Of a DNA stretch of 64,000 nt, positions 44,427 through 54,409 are shown one piece after another. The notes beneath the pieces were generated by a model that saw nothing but the letters and a program-made list of their open reading frames with translations, ran no database searches and had not been told where the DNA came from. The position numbers and the translations under genes were made by a program. Positions within the stretch are counted from its first letter, which is position 1. Every line of letters begins with the position of its first letter. The DNA is from Caballeronia novacaledonica (GTDB lineage Bacteria > Pseudomonadota > Gammaproteobacteria > Burkholderiales > Burkholderiaceae), in contig NZ_OGTP01000006.1 in the NCBI RefSeq assembly GCF_900258035.1, positions 1-64,000 on the forward strand, read 5' to 3'.

Positions 44427-46025
44427 ATGCCGCCTGTTTTTCGCTCCGTGTCCAGCCGTCTTACTTCCTTCGCGCTCGCCGCAGCCTTCGTTTGCGCGAC
44501 GTCCGGTCATATGGACGATGCAAACGCGCGCGGCGGCGGCTCGAAGGCCGATTCGCAAGGCCACGCGCCGCAGCGCGCGGCGATAGGCGGCGCCAAATCG
44601 AAGCGCGCGAAGGCCGAGCGCGCCGCGCAGGCGAGCGTGCCCGCCGGGCCGCTGCCCGCATCGGTGATGACGGCGCTCGCGCACGCGCACGTGCCGCTTT
44701 CGTCGATGAGCGTCGTCGTGCAGCGCGTCGGCGCGCCGGTGCCGCTCGTCTCCGTCAACGCGAACGATCCGATGCTGCCCGCCTCGACGATGAAGCTCGT
44801 CACCACGTACGCGGGCCTCTCGATGCTCGGTCCGGACTATCGCTGGAAAACGACCGCGTACGCCGACGGCGAAGTCGATGCCCAGGGCGTGCTGCACGGC
44901 AATCTGTATATTCAGGGCACCGGCGACCCGAAGCTCGTGCCGGAAGAGCTGATCGATCTCGTCGATCAGGTGCGCAAGAACGGCATCACGGGCATCGAAG
45001 GCGCGCTCGTGCTCGACAAGCGCTACTTCGACGCCTCCACGCGCGACCTGCCCGCCTTCGACAACGACGACAGCGCGCCCTACAACGTCGGCCCGGACCC
45101 GTTGCTGTACGCATTCAAGTCGCTGTCGTTCACGCTGACGCCGAGTTCCGACGGACAAGTTTCCATCGACGTGCTGCCGCAACTCGCGCAATTGCAGATC
45201 GACAACGAACTGCGCGTCACGCGCGGCGCCTGCACGGGCTCGCTCCAGGCGGCGTCGCCGAGCGTGGCGCAGACGCAGGGCGGCTTCGTGCAGGCATCGT
45301 TCGTCGGCGATTATCCGTTGCGCTGCGGTTCGCGCACGATCAACGTCGCCGCGCTCGATCACTCGACGTTCTTCGCGGGCGGCTTCCTCGCGCTCTGGAA
45401 GCAGGCGGGCGGCACGTTCCAGGGCACGACGCGCGAAGGCCCGACGCCGTCGAATGCGCGGCTCGTCGGCACGCATCGCAGTCCGGTGCTGTCGGACGTC
45501 GTGCGCGACATCAACAAGTTCAGCAACAACGTGATGGCGCGCAACCTGTTCCTCACGATCGGCGCGGCCCAGTCGAAGCCGCCCGCGACGACCGCGAAAT
45601 CGGCTGCGGCGATCCAGGCGTTCCTGAAGCGCAGCGCCCTGCCGATGAACGGCCTCACGCTCGACAACGGCTCGGGCCTTTCGCGCGACGAGCACATCAC
45701 GGCGACGTCGCTCGCGGACCTGCTGATGGCGGCGAACGCGAGTCCGGTTGCGCAGGTGTTCGTCGAATCGCTGCCCGTCGCGGGCGTCGACGGCACGATG
45801 CGCAACCGCCTAACCAACGCGGGCGCGCTCGGCAACGCGCACATCAAGACCGGCACGCTGCGCGATGTGCGGGCGATCGCGGGCTATGTCGGCGCGGCGA
45901 ACGGCGAGAGCTATGTCGTCGTGAGCTTCATCAACGATCCGCGCGCCGAAGCCGCGCGCGCCGCGCACGACGCGTTGCTCGAATGGGTCTACGAAGGCGC
46001 GCGCAAGCCGGGCGCGGCGGAGTGA
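44427..46025 (+). CDS. dacB: D-alanyl-D-alanine carboxypeptidase/endopeptidase (PBP4)
   Basis: A 532-residue periplasmic penicillin-binding protein of peptidase family S13 that trims or cleaves peptidoglycan cross-links. The N-terminal export signal is about 1-35. A basic, alanine-rich linker follows. Catalytic motifs are STMK (Ser 120, Lys 123), SNN (Ser 366) and KTG (about 474-476). The large insert between the first two motifs is typical of the family. TACAAT at 44359-44364 may be its -10. It is divergent from the two-component operon. Confidence 0.92.
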   Translation: MPPVFRSVSSRLTSFALAAAFVCATSGHMDDANARGGGSKADSQGHAPQRAAIGGAKSKRAKAERAAQASVPAGPLPASVMTALAHAHVPLSSMSVVVQRVGAPVPLVSVNANDPMLPASTMKLVTTYAGLSMLGPDYRWKTTAYADGEVDAQGVLHGNLYIQGTGDPKLVPEELIDLVDQVRKNGITGIEGALVLDKRYFDASTRDLPAFDNDDSAPYNVGPDPLLYAFKSLSFTLTPSSDGQVSIDVLPQLAQLQIDNELRVTRGACTGSLQAASPSVAQTQGGFVQASFVGDYPLRCGSRTINVAALDHSTFFAGGFLALWKQAGGTFQGTTREGPTPSNARLVGTHRSPVLSDVVRDINKFSNNVMARNLFLTIGAAQSKPPATTAKSAAAIQAFLKRSALPMNGLTLDNGSGLSRDEHITATSLADLLMAANASPVAQVFVESLPVAGVDGTMRNRLTNAGALGNAHIKTGTLRDVRAIAGYVGAANGESYVVVSFINDPRAEAARAAHDALLEWVYEGARKPGAAE

Positions 46026-46258
46026 GCCGCGCGCGCGGGCACGGCTGCCCGGCGGGACCGAAGATTTCTTCTACGAAGTGACGCCCGGGAAGACGCGCGC
46101 GGCGTGTACGCTGTCGGGCACGGCGCTCGGCCGGAGGCTTCGCGTGCCGGAAGGGGCGCGCGGCATCGCTTAAACTCGCAAGCTGGCGGCATGAAGACCG
46201 CAACACGGTCGGACGCCGCAATCAAACTAGAAAACACGTAAGAAGGGAGACGAGGTCC

Positions 46259-47365
46259 ATGAAGAAGCAACGCTCGACGCGCGCCGCACTGGTGCGCTTT
46301 GCCCAAGTCGCGACGGCCAGCGCGGCCTTCGCCCTGATCGCCGCGTGCGGCGGCGGCGGCGATGACGACAACTCCACGCCGGCGGGCGGCGTGAAACTGC
46401 AGGTGGTTTCGTTCGGCGACAGTCTTTCCGATGTCGGCACGTATGCGCCGGTCGCGGCGGCGAACTTCGGCGGCGGCCGGTTCACGACGAATCCGGGTCA
46501 GGTCTGGGTGCAGAACGTCGCGCAGTATTACGGCGATACGCTCACGCCCGCGATGACAGGCGGCTTCGGCACGCCGCCCGCGACGCAAGCGGGCTTCGGC
46601 TATGCGCAGGGCGGCTCGCGCGTGACGAATCCGATCGGCATCGGGCACGCGACGACGGATCCGGCGAACTACACGGGCGCGCTGACGGTGCCGGTCGTGA
46701 CGCAGGTGCAGAACTACATCAAGGCGCACGGCAGCTTCAATGCGAACCAGCTCGTCATCGTGAATGGCGGCGCGAACGACGTTCTGTTCAACCTGCAACT
46801 GGTCGCGGCGGGTCAGATGACGCAGCTCGCGGCGGCGGGCGCGATCCAGCAGGCGGCGAAAGACCTCGTGGGCGTGATCGGCACGATCCTGCAAAGCGGC
46901 GCGACGCACGTGCTGGTTTCGAACGTGCCGGACATCGGCACGACGCCCCAGGGCATGCTCAGCGACGCCACCACGCGCGGCGCGCTCTCCACCTTTTCGT
47001 CGATTTTCAATCAGACGCTCGACGGCGCGCTGCAGGCGGTCAATCTGAAGTCGAAGGTCATCTATCTGGATGTTCCGCCGAAACTCGCCAATATCACCGC
47101 GAACTATCAGCAGTTGGGCTTCACCGTGTCGAACACGGGAACGGCGTGCAATCTGAAGGCGATGGCCGAGGCGGCCCAGAAATTCGGCGAACCCGATCCG
47201 CAGGATTTCGCGACGAGCCTCTTCTGCTCGCCGGAGACGCTGACGGTCGCGGGCGCGGATCAGACGTACATGTACGCCGACACCGTGCACCCGACGACGC
47301 ATCTGCATGCGCTCTATGCGCAGTTCGCGGAGCAGACGGTCGCGGGGACGGGGCTCGGGAAGTAA
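46259..47365 (+). CDS. SGNH/GDSL-family lipoprotein esterase
   Basis: A 368-residue exported hydrolase. The lipobox FALIAAC gives an acylated Cys 30, followed by a Gly/Asp-rich spacer. Block I SFGDSLSDVG has nucleophile Ser 55, GGANDVLF is block III, and DTVHPTTHLHALYAQF carries the Asp-His pair of block V. It likely cleaves a lipid or ester at the cell surface; the substrate is unknown. No autotransporter barrel is present. Start ATG 46259 follows GAAGGGAG. A bidirectional terminator follows. Confidence 0.87.
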   Translation: MKKQRSTRAALVRFAQVATASAAFALIAACGGGGDDDNSTPAGGVKLQVVSFGDSLSDVGTYAPVAAANFGGGRFTTNPGQVWVQNVAQYYGDTLTPAMTGGFGTPPATQAGFGYAQGGSRVTNPIGIGHATTDPANYTGALTVPVVTQVQNYIKAHGSFNANQLVIVNGGANDVLFNLQLVAAGQMTQLAAAGAIQQAAKDLVGVIGTILQSGATHVLVSNVPDIGTTPQGMLSDATTRGALSTFSSIFNQTLDGALQAVNLKSKVIYLDVPPKLANITANYQQLGFTVSNTGTACNLKAMAEAAQKFGEPDPQDFATSLFCSPETLTVAGADQTYMYADTVHPTTHLHALYAQFAEQTVAGTGLGK

Positions 47366-47390
47366 GCGGGTTCTTGCGTTAGTGGATGGG

Positions 47391-47426
47391 AAAACCGCCC
47401 GGCTGGGGATCGCCGGGCGGTTTTTT
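47391..47426. terminator. Bidirectional rho-independent terminator
   Basis: CCGCCCGGC (47395-47403) and GCCGGGCGG (47412-47420) form a perfect 9-bp stem, with six T after it on the plus strand and four A before it. It ends the GDSL gene rightward and the pur/tsaC run leftward. Confidence 0.88.
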
Positions 47427-47511
47427 GTTTTGAGGATGGGTTTCGCGAAAGCGGAGGGGACTTGCTGAAAATCCTAACCCACTGATCCCAAAACAAATCC
47501 CCTGCGACCCG

Positions 47512-48543
47512 TCACTCTTCCTCTTCGAACGCCGCCGCCGCTCTCCCAAGCCGATCGTTCACCGCGATCCACTCCACCGTCTCCGGCAGCTTCTCGATCA
47601 GAATCCGCTCGACATTCGCCCGATCCAGCGCACGCAGCAAGCCGTACAAATCGCGCGCATAACTCTGCGGATCTTCCGGCGCGGCGACGAAATGCACATG
47701 CCCCGCATGCGCCCACTCGCCCGCGCTCGACGGCCGCGCCACCAACGCGACCTTCCCGCCGCCCGATCGATCGAACGCCGCGATCAACGGCTCGATCGAC
47801 GCAAACGGCAGCAACGCCAGCGGCGTGCGCGGCGCGTAATGCGCCTTCAGCGTCCCCGACGCGCGCGGCGCCGTGGCATCCGATCCATCCGGCAACATCG
47901 GCGCAACGCCGATCACATCCGCGATCTGCCGCGGACTCACATGCCCCGGCCGCAGCAGCGCCGGAAATCCGCGCGACAAATCCAGAATGGTCGATTCGAT
48001 GCCGACATCCGCCGCCCCGCCATCGAGCACATGCACCGCGCCGCCGAACTCGTCGCGCACGTGCTGCGCGGTCGTCGGGCTGACGTGACCGAAGCGGTTC
48101 GCCGACGGCCCCGCCACGCCGCCCTGCTTGCCCGTCCCCATCCGCCGCGCATGAAACGCCGACAGCAGTTGCTGCGCCACCGGATGCGACGGACAGCGCA
48201 CGCCCACCGAATCCTGGCCGCCGCTGACCGCCGCCGGAATATGCGACGCCCGCTTGAGAATCAGCGTCAAAGGGCCGGGCCAGAATGCATCGATGAGCTT
48301 CTGCGCATCGGCGGGCAGTTCGCGCACCCAATAGCCCGGATCGGCTTCGGGTGCGAGGTGCACGATCACCGGATGATTCGCCGGACGGCCCTTCGCCGCA
48401 TAAATACGCGCGATGGCGTCCGGATTCTCGGCGTCGCCGCCGAGGCCGTAAACCGTCTCGGTCGGGAACGCGACGAGTTCGCCCGCATCGAGCAAGGCGG
48501 CGGCTTCGTCGATCTGCGCCGCGCTCGGATAGTTGATGGTCAT
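47512..48543 (-). CDS. tsaC: Threonylcarbamoyl-AMP synthase (Sua5/YrdC type)
   Basis: A 343-residue enzyme that makes L-threonylcarbamoyladenylate for the t6A37 modification of ANN-decoding tRNAs. The YrdC domain spans about 1-200 (ALLDAGELVAFPTETVYGLGGDA, KGRPANHPVIVHL, SANRFGHVSPT). A C-terminal Sua5 domain (about 225-340) makes it the long form. It is 30 bp after purK in the same direction and appears cotranscribed with the purine genes. Confidence 0.93.
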   Translation of the reverse strand: MTINYPSAAQIDEAAALLDAGELVAFPTETVYGLGGDAENPDAIARIYAAKGRPANHPVIVHLAPEADPGYWVRELPADAQKLIDAFWPGPLTLILKRASHIPAAVSGGQDSVGVRCPSHPVAQQLLSAFHARRMGTGKQGGVAGPSANRFGHVSPTTAQHVRDEFGGAVHVLDGGAADVGIESTILDLSRGFPALLRPGHVSPRQIADVIGVAPMLPDGSDATAPRASGTLKAHYAPRTPLALLPFASIEPLIAAFDRSGGGKVALVARPSSAGEWAHAGHVHFVAAPEDPQSYARDLYGLLRALDRANVERILIEKLPETVEWIAVNDRLGRAAAAFEEEE

Positions 48544-48573
48544 TGCTTCTACTACAAAAAAGCTGCGAAAAAC

Positions 48574-49761
48574 TCAGTCGAGCGGGATATGCAGCATGCG
48601 CGCGCAGTCACGCGCCGCCGTGCGCGCTTCCTCGAGCGTCGCCGCCGTGAAATTGATGTGGCCCATCTTGCGGCCCCGGCGCGCCTCTTCCTTGCCGTAC
48701 AGATGCAGCCGCGCCGCCGGCATCGCCGCGACTTCCGTCCAGGCGGGCGAGCGCGCCTTGTCGCCGTCGAACCAGATGTCGCCGAGCAGGTTCAGCATCG
48801 CGGCGGGCGAATGCTGGCGCGTATCGCCGAGCGGCATGCCGGTCATCGCGCGGACCTGTTGCTCGAACTGGCTCGTCGCGCAGGCATCGACCGTGTAGTG
48901 GCCGGAATTGTGCGGACGCGGCGCCATTTCGTTGGCGATCAGCGTGCCGTCTTCCAGCACGAAGAACTCGACGCACAGCACGCCGATATAACCGAGCTTC
49001 GCGGCGATGGTCAGCGCGGCGTCCTGCGCCTGGGCGACGAGCGAAGCCGACGCATCGGGCGCGGGCACGACCGTCTTCGCGAGAATGCCGTTCACGTGCA
49101 CGTTCTGCGCGAGCGGGAACACGGCCGACTTGCCGTCGCCGCCGCGCGCGATCAGCACGGACACTTCGTACTTGAGCGGCATGCGCTTTTCCAGCACGCA
49201 CGGCACGCCCGACAACGACGCATACGCGTTGCGCACATCCGCGACATTGCGCACGCTGACCTGTCCCTTGCCGTCGTAGCCGAGACGCGCGGTCTTGAGG
49301 ATACCCGGCAGCACCGCCGCGATCTTCTCGTCGGGCAGCGCGGCGAGCGCCTGCGGCGATTCGATCACGACATGCGGCGCGACCGGCACGCCCGCCGCCG
49401 CAATGAAGCGCTTCTCCGCGACCCGGTCCTGCGCGATCGCCACGCAGCCCGCAGCCGGACTGACGAACGTGCACGACGCGAGAAATTCGAGGCTCGCGGA
49501 CGGCACGTTCTCGAATTCCGTCGATACCGCGGCGCACAGGCGGCCGAGCTCGGTGAGCGCGGCGCGGTCCTCATAGGTGGCGCGGATGTGGCGATCCGCG
49601 ACGGCGCCCGCGGGACTCGTCTCGTCCGGATCGAGAACGGCGACGCGATAGCCCATCGACTGCGCGGCGAAGCAGAACATGCGGCCGAGCTGGCCACCGC
49701 CGACCATGCCGAGCCATGCGCCCGGCAGGATGGGAGAGATCGGGGAGTTTTGTGGGTTCAT
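48574..49761 (-). CDS. purK: 5-(carboxyamino)imidazole ribonucleotide synthase
   Basis: A 395-residue ATP-grasp enzyme that carboxylates AIR to N5-CAIR with bicarbonate and ATP. The N-terminal segment [21 protein letters not shown], the ATP-grasp [13 protein letters not shown] loop and the [25 protein letters not shown] signature are typical. It follows purE by 46 bp; purC-purE-purK provides three consecutive purine steps. Confidence 0.95.
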   Translation of the reverse strand: MNPQNSPISPILPGAWLGMVGGGQLGRMFCFAAQSMGYRVAVLDPDETSPAGAVADRHIRATYEDRAALTELGRLCAAVSTEFENVPSASLEFLASCTFVSPAAGCVAIAQDRVAEKRFIAAAGVPVAPHVVIESPQALAALPDEKIAAVLPGILKTARLGYDGKGQVSVRNVADVRNAYASLSGVPCVLEKRMPLKYEVSVLIARGGDGKSAVFPLAQNVHVNGILAKTVVPAPDASASLVAQAQDAALTIAAKLGYIGVLCVEFFVLEDGTLIANEMAPRPHNSGHYTVDACATSQFEQQVRAMTGMPLGDTRQHSPAAMLNLLGDIWFDGDKARSPAWTEVAAMPAARLHLYGKEEARRGRKMGHINFTAATLEEARTAARDCARMLHIPLD

Positions 49762-49807
49762 CGTGACTGAACGTGGGCTACGTTGCGAAGTGAGATTACA
49801 GCGATGC

Positions 49808-50320
49808 TCAAAGCGGCGGCAGCGCCATGTCCCGCGCCGCCTGATTCTGCTTCACGCGGAAAGCGGCGAGCGCATCGGCGTATTTCGCATCGGCGACGCT
49901 CAGCATCGACACCGCGAACAGCGCCGCGTTCGCCGCGCCCGCCTCGCCGATGGCGAAAGTCGCGACCGGCACGCCCTTGGGCATCTGCACGATCGAATGC
50001 AGCGAATCGACGCCCTTCAGATACTTGCTCGCCACCGGCACGCCGAGCACCGGCACGGTGGTCTTCGCCGCCAGCATGCCCGGCAGATGCGCCGCGCCGC
50101 CCGCGCCCGCGATGATCGCGCGCACGCCGCGCTCGCGCGCGCTTTCGGCGTAGGCGAACATCTCGTCCGGCATGCGATGCGCCGAGACGACTTTCGCTTC
50201 ATACGGCACGCCGAATTCCTGCAGCATCGCGACGGCGTGCTTCATCACGTCCCAGTCGGAACTGGAGCCCATCAACACGCCGACGAGCGGCGCTTCGTGC
50301 TTGTGTACTTCGTTCGTCAT
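49808..50320 (-). CDS. purE: N5-carboxyaminoimidazole ribonucleotide mutase
   Basis: A 170-residue class I PurE that converts N5-CAIR to CAIR. It has [13 protein letters not shown], the VVSAHRMPD catalytic histidine loop and [14 protein letters not shown]. Start ATG 50320 is chosen, 14 bp after the purC stop; the longer open frame covers the end of purC. Length fits the family (160-175). Confidence 0.95.
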   Translation of the reverse strand: MTNEVHKHEAPLVGVLMGSSSDWDVMKHAVAMLQEFGVPYEAKVVSAHRMPDEMFAYAESARERGVRAIIAGAGGAAHLPGMLAAKTTVPVLGVPVASKYLKGVDSLHSIVQMPKGVPVATFAIGEAGAANAALFAVSMLSVADAKYADALAAFRVKQNQAARDMALPPL

Positions 50321-50334
50321 CGAATCAACTTCCT

Positions 50335-51225
50335 TCAGTCGAGCGTCTTGCCCGTGAGACGTTGCAACGCTTCCTGATACTTTTCCGACGTCTTCGCGAT
50401 CACGTCGTCCGGCAGCTTCGGCGCGGGCGGTTCCTTCTTCCACGGTTGCGTTTCGAGCCAGTCGCGCACGAACTGCTTGTCGAAGGACGGCGGATTCGTG
50501 CCGACCTGATAGCCGTCTGCGGGCCAGAAGCGCGACGAATCGGCGGTCAGCACTTCGTCCATCAGGAACAGTTCGCCCTTGTTGTCGAGGCCGAACTCGA
50601 ACTTCGTATCCGCGATGATGATGCCGCGCGTCGCCGCGTACTCCGCCGCTTCCTTGTACAACTGGATGGAAATGCGCTTGATCGTCGCCGACAGCTCGGT
50701 GCCGATGCGCCGCTCCATCTCATCGTAGGTGATGTTTTCGTCGTGATGACCCATTTCGGCCTTCGCGGCGGGCGTGAAAATCGGCTCGGGCAGCTTCTGC
50801 GCATTCTGCAGGCCCGGCGGCAGCTCGACGCCGCACACCGCGCCCGTCGCCTGATAGTCCTTCCAGCCGCTGCCCGCGAGATAACCGCGCACGACCGCTT
50901 CGACGAGAATCGGCTCCAGACGCTTCACGACGACCGCGCGGCCCTTCACCTGCTCGATTTCATCGGCGGCGACGACGGTCGAAGGCTCGATGCCCGTGTT
51001 GTGGTTCGGCACGATATGACCGAGCTTCTCGAACCAGAAATCGGCCATCGTGTTCAGCACGCGGCCCTTGTTCGGAATCGGCTCGCCCATGACGACATCG
51101 AATGCGGAAAGGCGGTCGGTCGTGACGATCAGGAGCTTGTCCTGACCGACTGCGTAGTTGTCGCGGACCTTGCCGCGGCCGAGCAGCGGCAGCGATTTGA
51201 TCGTGGATTCGTATAGCGTGGACAT
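50335..51225 (-). CDS. purC: SAICAR synthase
   Basis: A 296-residue enzyme that ligates aspartate to CAIR. It begins [23 protein letters not shown], the nucleotide-binding start, and contains [19 protein letters not shown] and [35 protein letters not shown] 51225 is preferred over 51231 because it matches relatives; neither has a strong ribosome site. A 28-nt GC hairpin lies about 35 bp upstream in the leader. Confidence 0.95.
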   Translation of the reverse strand: MSTLYESTIKSLPLLGRGKVRDNYAVGQDKLLIVTTDRLSAFDVVMGEPIPNKGRVLNTMADFWFEKLGHIVPNHNTGIEPSTVVAADEIEQVKGRAVVVKRLEPILVEAVVRGYLAGSGWKDYQATGAVCGVELPPGLQNAQKLPEPIFTPAAKAEMGHHDENITYDEMERRIGTELSATIKRISIQLYKEAAEYAATRGIIIADTKFEFGLDNKGELFLMDEVLTADSSRFWPADGYQVGTNPPSFDKQFVRDWLETQPWKKEPPAPKLPDDVIAKTSEKYQEALQRLTGKTLD

Positions 51226-51258
51226 CGTCATGTACCGAAGAAGGACTGAAATGATGAG

Positions 51259-51286
51259 CCCCGCGCCTCGTGCACGAGACGCGGGG
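51259..51286 (-). other. GC-rich hairpin in the purC leader
   Basis: CCCCGCG and CTCGTGCACGAG followed by CGCGGGG form a 28-nt dyad with one mismatch, which is a G-U pair in the minus-strand RNA. It lies 33 bp before the purC ATG and has no T tract. It could protect the processed purC mRNA or hold a regulatory site. Confidence 0.55.
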
Positions 51287-51297
51287 AAAGAAACGCG

Positions 51298-51323
51298 AAC
51301 GGGCTCCGAACCCGGAACCCGTT
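51298..51323 (-). terminator. Probable fba terminator
   Basis: On the minus strand AACGGGTTCCG pairs with CGGAGCCCGTT around GGTT (one G-U pair), followed by CGCGTTTCTTT. It lies about 38 bp after the fba stop. The T tract is imperfect, so some read-through into purC is likely. Confidence 0.6.
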
Positions 51324-51361
51324 GATTTTACTTTACAAATCCCGCCTGATTCAGATCGGTC

Positions 51362-52426
51362 TCATTTGACGATCTGCGCAAGCGCGCCGGACTTGTACTT
51401 CTCGGCGATTTTGTCGAGCGAAACGGGCTTGATCTTGCCCGCCATGCCCTCGCAGCCGAACTGCATGTAGCGCTGACGGCAGATTTCCTTGGCCGCTTCG
51501 CGCGCGGGCTTGAGGTAGTCGCGCGGATCGAACTTCGACGGATTTTCGAACAGATAGCGGCGGATCGCGCCGGTGATCGCGAGGCGCAGATCGGTATCGA
51601 TGTTCACCTTGCGCACGCCGTGCTTGATGCCTTCCTGAATTTCCTCGACCGGCACGCCGTAGGTTTCCTTCATGTCGCCGCCGAATTCGCGGATCTCGGC
51701 GAGCAATTCCTGCGGCACCGACGACGAACCGTGCATCACGAGGTGCGTGTTCGGAATGCGCTGGTGAATTTCGCGGATGCGGTCGATGGCGAGAATATCG
51801 CCCGTCGGCTTCTTGGAGAACTTGTACGCACCGTGCGACGTGCCGATCGCGATCGCCAGGGCGTCGCACTGCGTCTGCTTGACGAAGTCGGCGGCCTGCT
51901 CGACGTCGGTCAGAAGCTGCTCGCGCGTCATCGTGCCTTCGGCGCCGTGGCCGTCTTCCTTGTCGCCCTTCATCGTTTCGAGCGAGCCGAGCACGCCCAG
52001 TTCCGCCTCGACCGTGACGCCGATCGAATGCGAAAACTCCACGACCTGCTTCGACACCGCGACGTTGTATTCGTACGACGCGACGGTCTTGCCGTCGGCT
52101 TCGAGCGAGCCGTCCATCATCACGCTGGTGAAGCCGGAGCGGATCGCGGCCATGCACACCGCCGGCGACTGGCCGTGATCCTGATGCATCACGACCGGAA
52201 TGTGCGGATACGACTCGACGGCCGCTTCGATCAGATGGCGCAGGAACGCTTCGCCCGCGTACTTACGCGCGCCGGCGGACGCCTGCATGATGACGGGCGC
52301 GTTCACTTCGTTCGCGGCCGACATGATCGCCTGCACCTGTTCCAGATTGTTGACGTTGAATGCCGGGAGGCCGTAGCCGTGCTCGGCCGCGTGATCCAGC
52401 AGTTGACGCATTGATACGAGAGGCAT
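51362..52426 (-). CDS. fba: Class II fructose-1,6-bisphosphate aldolase
   Basis: A 354-residue zinc aldolase of the Calvin-cycle subtype that interconverts fructose 1,6-bisphosphate with two triose phosphates. Zinc-site residues include His 81 and Asp 83 in VVMHQDHG, with later histidines in [10 protein letters not shown] and [14 protein letters not shown]. It is in the order pgk, pyk, fba, a common glycolytic cluster in Burkholderia. It is flanked by strong hairpins on both sides. Confidence 0.95.
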   Translation of the reverse strand: MPLVSMRQLLDHAAEHGYGLPAFNVNNLEQVQAIMSAANEVNAPVIMQASAGARKYAGEAFLRHLIEAAVESYPHIPVVMHQDHGQSPAVCMAAIRSGFTSVMMDGSLEADGKTVASYEYNVAVSKQVVEFSHSIGVTVEAELGVLGSLETMKGDKEDGHGAEGTMTREQLLTDVEQAADFVKQTQCDALAIAIGTSHGAYKFSKKPTGDILAIDRIREIHQRIPNTHLVMHGSSSVPQELLAEIREFGGDMKETYGVPVEEIQEGIKHGVRKVNIDTDLRLAITGAIRRYLFENPSKFDPRDYLKPAREAAKEICRQRYMQFGCEGMAGKIKPVSLDKIAEKYKSGALAQIVK

Positions 52427-52521
52427 TGTGGTGAGACTCCATGATGTGAAACGAATTCTTCAGCGCGCCCGATTTCCGCTCTTGGGCGGATCGTCATGTT
52501 CGTCGTCTTGCGCGCTTGATC

Positions 52522-52556
52522 GAGGCGCGCGCCGCTGCTGGATCGGCGCGCGCCTC
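52522..52556 (-). terminator. 13-bp GC hairpin between pyk and fba
   Basis: GAGGCGCGCGCCG (52522-52534) and CGGCGCGCGCCTC (52544-52556) form a perfect 13-bp stem with a 9-base loop. No T tract follows on either strand, so it may be a pause, processing or protection element and not a full terminator. Confidence 0.5.
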
Positions 52557-52608
52557 GGGACTGCGACAAATCGCGCGGCGTTTGACCGCGCAGCCTTCTC
52601 AAAAACGC

Positions 52609-54045
52609 TCAGATATGGTCGCCGACGCGCACGATCTTGAGCGTGTTGGTGCCGCCCGCCTGACCCATCGGCTCGCCGACGGTGAGCACGACCATGTCGC
52701 CGCGCGCCGCATAGCCCTTCGACACGACCACTTCCAGCGCCGAATTCAGCGCGGCGTCGCGGTCCATGTTGGTGTCGACGTGCAGCGGCGTCACGTTGCG
52801 GTACAGCGACATCGTGCGCTCGCTCGACACGCGCGGCGTCAGCGCGAAGATCGGCACGTGCGACCAGTGACGCGACATCCACAGCGCCGTCGAGCCGGAT
52901 TCGGTCAATGCGACCACGGCCTTCGCGCCCAGGTGATACGCGGTGAAGAGCGCGCCCATCGCGATACTCTGGTCGATGCGCGTGAACGTGCGGTCGAGGA
53001 AGTCGCGGTCGAGCTGCGACTCCTCCGACTTCTCGGCCTCGATACAGATCGCCGCCATCGTTTCGATGGTCGTCACCGGATACTTGCCGGCTGCGGTTTC
53101 GGCCGAGAGCATCACGGCGTCGGTGCCGTCGAGCACGGCGTTCGCGACGTCCGACACTTCCGCGCGCGTCGGCACGGGCGCGTGGATCATGGACTCCATC
53201 ATCTGCGTGGCGGTGATCACGAGCTTGTTCGACTCGCGCGCCATGCGGATCATGCGCTTTTGCAGCGCCGGCACCGCCGCGTTGCCCACTTCCACCGCGA
53301 GATCGCCGCGCGCGACCATGATGCCGTCCGATGCGTCGAGAATGCCCTGCAGCGCCGGAATGGCTTCGGCGCGCTCGATCTTCGCGATCATCTTCGGCTT
53401 GATGCCGTACGGCGCGCCCGCGATGTTCGCGAGCTGACGCGCCATTTCCATGTCGGTCGCGTTCTTCGGGAACGACACCGCGACGAAATCCGCGCCGAGC
53501 GACATCGCCGTCTTGATGTCCTCCATGTCCTTCTCGGTCAGCGCGGGCGCGGTGAGGCCGCCGCCCTGGCGGTTGATGCCCTTGTTGTTCGAGAGCTCGC
53601 CGCCGACCTTCACGGTCGTGTGGATTTCCTCGCCGATCACGCGCGTCACGTCGAGCACGATGAGGCCGTCGTTCAGCAGCAGCACGTCGCCCGCGCGCAG
53701 ATCGCGCGGCAGATCCTTGTAGTCGAGGCCGCAACGCTCGTTGTTGCCGAGCGTGCAATTCGCGTCGAGGATGAACGGGTTGCCCGCGACGAGCATCGTC
53801 TTGTTGTTCTCGAACTTGCCGACGCGGATCTTCGGGCCTTGCAGGTCCGCCATGATCGCGACTTCGCGGCCGACCTGACGCGCCGCCTCGCGGACGATTT
53901 CGGCGCGCTGGCGATGGTCGTCGGCGGTGCCGTGCGAGAAGTTGAAACGGACGACGTCGAGTCCCGCCTGCAGCATTTGCAGCAGGATGTCCGGGCTCGT
54001 GGAAGCCGGGCCGATGGTGGCAACAATCTTTGTAGCGCGATGCAT
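52609..54045 (-). CDS. pyk: Pyruvate kinase
   Basis: A 478-residue enzyme that makes pyruvate and ATP from phosphoenolpyruvate. It starts MHRATKIVATIGPASTSPD and contains VRFNFSHG, the catalytic lysine block, MVARGDLAVEVG and the ETAAGKYPVTTIETM signature. ATG 54045 gives the normal family length. The frame is open for a further 120 codons upstream to the end of pgk, which is treated separately. Confidence 0.95.
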   Translation of the reverse strand: MHRATKIVATIGPASTSPDILLQMLQAGLDVVRFNFSHGTADDHRQRAEIVREAARQVGREVAIMADLQGPKIRVGKFENNKTMLVAGNPFILDANCTLGNNERCGLDYKDLPRDLRAGDVLLLNDGLIVLDVTRVIGEEIHTTVKVGGELSNNKGINRQGGGLTAPALTEKDMEDIKTAMSLGADFVAVSFPKNATDMEMARQLANIAGAPYGIKPKMIAKIERAEAIPALQGILDASDGIMVARGDLAVEVGNAAVPALQKRMIRMARESNKLVITATQMMESMIHAPVPTRAEVSDVANAVLDGTDAVMLSAETAAGKYPVTTIETMAAICIEAEKSEESQLDRDFLDRTFTRIDQSIAMGALFTAYHLGAKAVVALTESGSTALWMSRHWSHVPIFALTPRVSSERTMSLYRNVTPLHVDTNMDRDAALNSALEVVVSKGYAARGDMVVLTVGEPMGQAGGTNTLKIVRVGDHI

Positions 54046-54409
54046 GGAATTCCTCGTCTCAGTAGGATCGCCCGTAACTACGCTGCGAGCACGTTGCGCT
54101 TGCGGCGAGGTGTTGCTCACCGTTTGCGCGCGCGCGCCGGTTCGTGCCGGCGTCGCTTTGTCGATTTCTTTCAGGGCATGGGCGGGCACGCCGCCGATGA
54201 TGACCGGAGGCGTGGCCGGAACGACCGCTTCGCCTTCGGGTATGGCCTGATCGGGTTGAGCCGCTTCCGCGATCGCGAGCGCTGCTTCAGCGGCGGCGTC
54301 GAGCGCGCCGCTGTCGATCACGTCCCGCGTCACATCGTCTTGCGCGCCGCCGGCTGCTTGCGCGCCCTTCTTGACTGCCTTCGCCGGATTGTCTCGGGCC
54401 GCCAACGCC
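54046..54409 (-). other. Open stretch between pgk and pyk, in frame with pyk
   Basis: This 364-bp gap has no stop in the pyk frame. Read from a TTG at 54405, directly behind the pgk stop, it would give about 120 residues rich in Ala, Pro and charged groups, starting MAARDNPAKAVKKGAQ, fused to pyruvate kinase. It matches no domain I know. AAGG lies only 3 bases before the TTG. It may be an untranslated spacer, a separate small protein or a rare N-terminal extension; the first is most likely. Confidence 0.35.
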
